Translations under genes and position numbers: made by a program | The notes under the pieces: model-generated | Seen by the model: the letters and a program-made list of their open reading frames with translations, nothing else | Told to the model about the DNA's origin: nothing | The model's database searches: none | Shown: piece after piece, positions 42,282-46,537 of the stretch | Layout: the number at the start of each line of letters is the position of its first letter | How positions within the stretch are numbered: position 1 is the first letter of the stretch | Assembly: GCA_045126515.1 (NCBI GenBank) | Contig: JBGVOM010000127.1 | Coordinates: 1 to 46,537 of the forward strand | DNA: 46,537 bases | Source: RUG11237 sp045126515 | Lineage (GTDB): Bacteria; Bacillota; Clostridia; Lachnospirales; Lachnospiraceae | Direction of reading: 5' to 3'

Positions 42282-43469
42282 ATGATTTGGTACCCTTATG
42301 AACAGATGAAAACAATGAAACAGCCATACAAAATCATAGATGCAGAGGGAGTTTACCTTTATACGGAGGATCAGAAGCTGATTGATTCCGTGTCTTCATG
42401 GTGGTGTATGATTCATGGATATAAACATCCGGAATTAAACGAAGCAATCAAAAGTCAGGTGGATCGGTTTTCCCATGTTATGCTGGGAGGACTTACCCAT
42501 GAACCGGTACAGAAACTGGCTGCAAAATTAAAAGAATTTCTGCCGGGAGATTTAGATTACTGTTTCTTTTCGGATTCGGGAAGTGTGGCGGTGGAAGTTG
42601 CCTTGAAAATGGCATTGCAGTTTAACACAAACCGTCTTAGTAAATGTGATACCGTTCTCGCTTTAGAGCATGCGTACCATGGAGATACCTTTAAAGCCAT
42701 GGAGGTTGGCGATGATGAAGATTATCATTTTGCCTTTGAGGAAAAGCAGGGGGTAATGCATATTCCAACTACCATAGAAGCTCTGGAGGAAGCTTTTAGA
42801 AACTTTGGAGATAAATTTACCTGTTTTATTGTAGAGCCGTTACTGCAGGGAGCAGGCGGTATGCGCATGTATGATATTTCCTTTTTACAGAGAGCCAGAG
42901 AATTATGTGATGAATACGATGTACTGCTTATTTTTGACGAAGTAGCAACCGGGTTTGGACGTACCGGTAACCGCTTTGTGGCAGACCTTGTGCTTCCGGA
43001 TATTTTAGTATTGGGTAAGGCGTTGACGGGAGGTTATATCGGTCATGCCGTTACGGTGGCGAATCATAAGGTGTTTCAGGGATTTTACAGTGATGATGAC
43101 CGCCATGCCCTGATGCATGGACCTACTTTTATGGGAAATGCCCTGGCATGCAGTGTGGCATTAAAAGGAATTGAGATTTTTGAGCGGGAAAATTATATGG
43201 ATAAGATTCACAATATTGAGAAAATTATGTGCAGAGAAATGGAAGGTTTTCAGGATGACAGAATCGCTGATGTACGAGTGATGGGCGGCTGTGTCTGCAT
43301 AGAAGTGAAAGATGCCTCTACACTGGAGGGATTTCAGGATTTTGCCTATAAGCGTGGTGTGTTTAGCAGACCTTTCTTAAAGTATATGTATGCCATGGTG
43401 CCGTATATTATTAAGGAAGAAGAATTAGTGCAGGTATTAGATACCATGAAGGCGTGGTTTGCCCGGTAA
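42282..43469 (+). CDS. bioA: Adenosylmethionine--8-amino-7-oxononanoate transaminase
   Basis: A 395-residue PLP enzyme converting KAPA to DAPA with SAM as amino donor. The opening IWYPYEQMKTM is typical of BioA (usually W-x-P-Y-xx-M). SSWWCMIHGYKHPEL, CFFSDSGSVAVEVALKMALQ, FDEVATGFGRTG and LGKALTGGYIGHAV (PLP Lys) are in order. It is slightly shorter than the usual 420-430. The operon lacks bioF and bioB, so the full pathway depends on genes elsewhere or imported precursors. Confidence 0.94.
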   Translation: MIWYPYEQMKTMKQPYKIIDAEGVYLYTEDQKLIDSVSSWWCMIHGYKHPELNEAIKSQVDRFSHVMLGGLTHEPVQKLAAKLKEFLPGDLDYCFFSDSGSVAVEVALKMALQFNTNRLSKCDTVLALEHAYHGDTFKAMEVGDDEDYHFAFEEKQGVMHIPTTIEALEEAFRNFGDKFTCFIVEPLLQGAGGMRMYDISFLQRARELCDEYDVLLIFDEVATGFGRTGNRFVADLVLPDILVLGKALTGGYIGHAVTVANHKVFQGFYSDDDRHALMHGPTFMGNALACSVALKGIEIFERENYMDKIHNIEKIMCREMEGFQDDRIADVRVMGGCVCIEVKDASTLEGFQDFAYKRGVFSRPFLKYMYAMVPYIIKEEELVQVLDTMKAWFAR

Positions 43470-43532
43470 TCTGGTTAATATATTCTTTCAAAATGCATAT
43501 ATTGTGATAACAGGATTTTTTTAGAGGTAATC

Positions 43533-44126
43533 ATGTTAAATTATTTGTGGGCAGGAATGATATTGCTTGGAATTTTATACGGTACCTTTACCGGAAATAT
43601 GGAAAACATTTCTAACGCGGCATTGGAGTCTGCAAAGGATGCCATTAATCTTTGTATTACTATGTTAGGGGTTATGGGAGTCTGGGTGGGATTGATGAAA
43701 ATTGCGGAAAAGGCCGGAATCGTAAAAGGAATGACAAGACTGTTGATGCCTTTTACAAAATTTATGTTTCCCAGAATAGAAAAGGATTCTAAAGCAATGG
43801 AGTATATGTGTACTAATATGGCAGCTAATATTTTAGGACTGGGTTGGGCAGCAACACCGGCAGGCCTGAAGGCAATGGAAGAATTGGCGAAACTGAATAA
43901 CTCCTCAGGAAAGGTGCTTCATGCTGCCAGCAACGAAATGTGTATTTTCCTGATTATTAACATTTCTTCTCTTCAGTTGATTCCTGTAAATATGATAGCT
44001 TACCGCAGCCAGTACGGAAGTGTTAATCCGGCAGGAATTATTGCACCTGCATTGGTGGCAACGTTTCTTAGTACGCTGGTTGCGGTGGTGTTTTGCAAGA
44101 TTATGGATAGAAAGGGTAATTATTAA
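43533..44126 (+). CDS. spmA: Spore maturation protein A
   Basis: A 197-residue membrane protein with a nucleoside-recognition (gate) domain. ESAKDAINLCITMLGVMGVW and LGLGWAATPAGLKAMEEL are hallmarks of SpmA. It contributes to spore core dehydration with SpmB in endospore formers. SpmB usually follows directly; here the next gene is a ZIP transporter. GAGG precedes the ATG. Its presence supports a spore-forming ancestry. Confidence 0.92.
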   Translation: MLNYLWAGMILLGILYGTFTGNMENISNAALESAKDAINLCITMLGVMGVWVGLMKIAEKAGIVKGMTRLLMPFTKFMFPRIEKDSKAMEYMCTNMAANILGLGWAATPAGLKAMEELAKLNNSSGKVLHAASNEMCIFLIINISSLQLIPVNMIAYRSQYGSVNPAGIIAPALVATFLSTLVAVVFCKIMDRKGNY

Positions 44127-44290
44127 TAAAATTACTGGACAAAGATAAAGTAAAATAGTATGCTATAAGGGGAAAGGGGGTTAGGAAAGGCTAACTGGCA
44201 AAAGCATAGAAATCAGCTTGATTTTTGCTAGATAGAGGAACCAATAAAAAGAAAGAACATATAATATATGTAAGCGAAGGAGGTAATGAA

Positions 44291-45073
44291 ATGAACATGA
44301 GCGTTTTAGGAGGTGTTATGTTGCCTTTTTTGGGAACTAGTCTGGGTGCAGCTTGTGTATTCTTTCTGAAAGAGAAAATGAATGCAAATGTACAGAGGGT
44401 GCTGTCCGGTTTTGCGGCAGGCGTCATGGTGGCAGCAGCAGTATGGTCCCTTTTAATCCCTTCCATAGAAATGTCAGCACCTATGGGGAAAATAGCATTT
44501 ATTCCGGCGGCAGCGGGTTTTATTGCAGGAATTTTATTTTTGCTGTTGTTAGATGTGGCGGTACCTCATATCCATGTAGAAAACGGACAAAAGGAAGGAC
44601 CGGAAAGTAAATTAAAGAAAACTACTATGCTGATTTTGGCGGTAACACTGCATAACATACCAGAGGGCATGGCAGTGGGAGCAGTATTTGCAGGAATGCT
44701 GATGGATAACAGTAGTATTAGTATTTTGGGAGCATTTGCGCTCTCTATTGGTATTGCCATTCAGAATTTTCCTGAGGGAGCCATTATTTCCATGCCCCTT
44801 TGCGGAAATGGCACGGGAAAGAAAAAATCATTTATCTATGGTGTGATGTCTGGGGCAGTAGAACCCATAGGAGCCATTATTACGATTTTGCTGTCTGCTT
44901 ATATGATACCAGTACTTCCTTACCTGCTTAGTTTTGCGGCAGGGGCAATGATTTATGTGGTGGTAGAAGAATTGATACCAGACGCGGTATCAGAGAATAA
45001 GTCTAACATAGGAACCATAGGTTTTGCCATAGGATTTGTGATTATGATGGTATTAGATGTGGCATTAGGATGA
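44291..45073 (+). CDS. ZIP family divalent metal transporter
   Basis: A 260-residue membrane protein with eight hydrophobic segments. ATG 44291 is chosen for GGAGG 8 bp upstream; the frame extends to 44225 without a site. TM4 has LHNIPEGMAVGAVF and TM5 has NFPEGAIISMPL, the His/Glu metal-binding motifs of the ZupT/GufA group. Likely substrates are Zn, Fe or Mn. A promoter-like TGGACA-N17-TATGCT lies about 150 bp upstream, leaving a ~125-base leader with no recognised riboswitch. Confidence 0.92.
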   Translation: MNMSVLGGVMLPFLGTSLGAACVFFLKEKMNANVQRVLSGFAAGVMVAAAVWSLLIPSIEMSAPMGKIAFIPAAAGFIAGILFLLLLDVAVPHIHVENGQKEGPESKLKKTTMLILAVTLHNIPEGMAVGAVFAGMLMDNSSISILGAFALSIGIAIQNFPEGAIISMPLCGNGTGKKKSFIYGVMSGAVEPIGAIITILLSAYMIPVLPYLLSFAAGAMIYVVVEELIPDAVSENKSNIGTIGFAIGFVIMMVLDVALG

Positions 45074-45124
45074 CAAGCAGACTAAAAAGTAAATTAAGAA
45101 AATTAAGATAAGAAAGAGAACAAT

Positions 45125-45781
45125 ATGCAGGAAATAGAAGTTATAATTTTTATTATGGAGATAATTGGTACAATTGCATTTGCATCTTCTGGTGCAATTC
45201 TGGCGATTAAGAAAAATATGGATTTATTTGGCGTAAATGTGATGGCGCTTATTACAGCAGTGGGCGGCGGCGGAATTCGTGACCTTATTATAGGAAATAT
45301 ACCTCCTATGATGTTTAGAAATTCCATTTATGCGATTGTGGCACTGGTCGCTGCTAATGTAATTTTCATAGTTCTTTATTTGTGTCAGAACAGGGAAACC
45401 AGTGAAAAATTTGCTGTATTATATGATGATGTGATGCTATGGTCTGATGCAGCAGGATTAGCTGTTTTTACGATTACCGGAATTAACACAGGCATTCAAC
45501 AAGGATTTAAAGAAAATGGTTTTCTTCTGGTTGTGTTAGGCGTAATCACAGGTGTAGGCGGTGGTATTATCAGAGATATTATGGCAAACGAAAAACCATA
45601 TATCTTAGTAAAGCATTTTTATGCATGTGCCTCTGTATGTGGCGCAGTAACCTTTGTTCTTTTATATGGAAAAATTAAGTTTTCCCTAGTGGCGTTGCTA
45701 AGTTTTAGCGTTACAATGCTTTTGCGGATATTTGCCATAAAATATCGTTGGAACCTCCCAAGGATTGGTAGTAAAAAATAA
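45125..45781 (+). CDS. Trimeric intracellular cation (TRIC)-type channel, YicG/UPF0126 family
   Basis: A 218-residue membrane protein of about seven helices built from two repeats. GGGGIRDLIIGNIPP (about 41-55) and GVGGGIIRDIMANEKPYIL (about 141-159) are the paired Gly-rich signatures of the family. Bacterial TRIC homologues form K+-permeable trimers. AGAAAGAG precedes the start. Genes upstream are 51 bp away. Confidence 0.92.
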   Translation: MQEIEVIIFIMEIIGTIAFASSGAILAIKKNMDLFGVNVMALITAVGGGGIRDLIIGNIPPMMFRNSIYAIVALVAANVIFIVLYLCQNRETSEKFAVLYDDVMLWSDAAGLAVFTITGINTGIQQGFKENGFLLVVLGVITGVGGGIIRDIMANEKPYILVKHFYACASVCGAVTFVLLYGKIKFSLVALLSFSVTMLLRIFAIKYRWNLPRIGSKK

Positions 45782-45791
45782 CAGTTAAGCA

Positions 45792-45804
45792 CTTATGAGC
45801 GTCC
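45792..45804 (+). repeat. Possible end fragment of the 192-bp element family
   Basis: CTTATGAGCGTCC matches the right end of element copy 2 exactly. No opposite arm follows. It lies within a small AACAGTT/AACTGTT inverted repeat after the TRIC gene. Short match, so chance is possible. Confidence 0.35.
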
Positions 45805-45858
45805 TTCCAACCAATAAGCTGGAACTGTTACAATGAAAGTAATGATGAAAATAAGGGG

Positions 45859-45887
45859 TTGACACAACGAACTTGAAATGATATTAT
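45859..45887 (+). promoter_or_regulatory. Strong orphan promoter in the gap before the IS remnant
   Basis: TTGACA (45859-45864) and TATTAT (45882-45887) are 17 bp apart. No plus-strand gene follows in the window; the next gene is on the minus strand. It may drive a small RNA ending at the hairpin near 45989-46036. Confidence 0.5.
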
Positions 45888-45988
45888 ATAACAGAAGTTA
45901 GAAGAGACTAACCAAACTGTAGATTATCCTTCTATTCAAACTATCAGTTCGGAATAACTTATGTGAAAATGTGTGAAGACAGGAAGGG

Positions 45989-46036
45989 GCTGTCGCTTTA
46001 ACAAATGAAAATTCGTGAAGCGGCAGCTTCATTTTT
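45989..46036 (+). terminator. Hairpin with T-run; possible terminator or IS end
   Basis: GCTGTCGCTT (45989-45998) pairs with AAGCGGCAGC (46018-46027), 10 bp with one G-U; ATTTTT follows. The GGGGCTGTCGC lead resembles ends of IS1182-type elements, consistent with the remnant nearby. Either reading is possible. Confidence 0.4.
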
Positions 46037-46154
46037 GCTGTTTTTATGATTAATTTTAAGAAAAGGTTCCGATTTATTCTACCATTCTATAAAAGAAGCG
46101 TACTTTAATAAGCCATTGTCCATGGCTTCAAAATTCATTTTAAAAAGTTAAAAA

Positions 46155-46520
46155 TTATGCACTTTTCAGAGGAAATAAATGTGTTCCTGTCCGGCCTTTT
46201 TGAATCTTATTATGCAGTTTATTTAAATTCCTTGCCATAGCCAGCAGTGTACTTTCTGCAAGTACATTTGCAGTTCCTTTACTCAGGTATCTTCTAAACT
46301 GCATATCCTGTTTCAGATCCCCGAAGGAGCCTTCTGCCTGAATGCTCCGGTTGGTTCTGAAAAGAATTCCATCATCTGAAAGGATCCGTTCTAAATCTTC
46401 CTGTCTGTATTTCAGAAATGTTTTGGCAACCTGAAGTGTTTTTGTTCTTTCTTCCAAAGGTGTTTTACAGTTATTTCCTTTGATACAGTCCTTTTTGTAG
46501 GGACAGCCCCTTTTTGTTTT
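46155..46520 (-). pseudogene. IS1182-family transposase, C-terminal remnant
   Basis: About 121 residues of the C-terminal end of an IS1182-type DDE transposase: RGCPYKKDC near the start (a zinc-ligand-like Cys region), then FRTNRSIQAEGSFGDLKQDMQFRRYL with the DDE Glu in QAEGSFG, and NLNKLHNKIQ near the end. A TGA at 46521-46523 (minus strand) closes the frame upstream, so the catalytic Asp residues and the N-terminal three quarters are not in this frame. Upstream sequence lies outside the window. Confidence 0.75.
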
Positions 46521-46537
46521 TCAATAAATTATACATA

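Noticed and set aside
44127..44290. Riboswitch in the ZIP gene leader
   Set aside because: The leader is G-rich and could fold, but no motif of a known metal riboswitch is visible.

Overview
The window is a low-GC Gram-positive chromosome segment, most likely from the Clostridia (Lachnospiraceae-like). The evidence is AT-rich DNA with strong AGGAGG ribosome sites, sporulation-lineage genes (yaaT/spo0-family PSP1 protein, spmA), a yaaR-holB-yaaT-yabB-rsmI cluster, an AgrC/AgrA-like two-component pair, and a secreted multidomain GH13 amylase with CBM26-like modules and a Pro/Thr linker, as in gut starch degraders. This placement is inference from gene content; no rRNA is present.

Region 1 (1-5530) is accessory and eroded. 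It holds a cut gene end, a mannose-6-phosphate isomerase remnant, an AAA15-type ATPase whose overlapping downstream partner survives only as 19 codons, an Abi_2/HEPN abortive-infection-like protein, an XRE regulator, and a two-gene unit ending in an unusual protein with a GHKL-like ATPase N-terminus and a C-terminal HExxH motif.

Region 2 (5530-19700) is mostly housekeeping and transport: DUF305 protein, sfsA, rhomboid protease, a LysR regulator divergent from a YeiH-type transporter, a MacAB-like export operon whose adaptor gene has an in-frame TAG, a cell-wall hydrolase with cell-wall-binding repeats, ROK fructokinase, Orn/Lys/Arg decarboxylase, SppA and RDD protein. Region 3 (19850-29170) carries an Rpn-type nuclease, a guanylate-kinase-like protein, the amylase, and the holB cluster.

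Region 4 (29175-38710) holds a secreted lipoprotein gene divergent from an AgrC/AgrA-like pair with a 21-bp-period LytTR-type direct repeat between them, ahpC plus a domain-permuted AhpF-like reductase, a LytTR regulator/LiaF-like membrane pair bracketed by two near-identical small-RNA genes, and ppk behind a Pho-box-like triple repeat. Region 5 (39337-46537) has a MATE transporter, a biotin operon (bioY-bioD-bioA) behind a BirA-type operator, spmA, a ZIP transporter, a TRIC-type channel and an IS1182-like transposase remnant.

The most striking non-coding signal is a family of palindromic elements. Four complete copies (13899-14090, 14173-14364, 38739-38930, 39034-39225) are each exactly 192 bp. 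Their 34-35 bp outer arms differ strongly between copies but stay complementary within each copy. They occur as two head-to-head pairs, with a short derivative at 25025-25085 and a possible end fragment at 45792-45804. The second signal is the twin small-RNA loci (about 34571-34743 and 36275-36446), each with its own promoter, a hairpin presenting CTCCCC in its loop, a second C-rich single-stranded tract, and an intrinsic terminator with a compensatory change.
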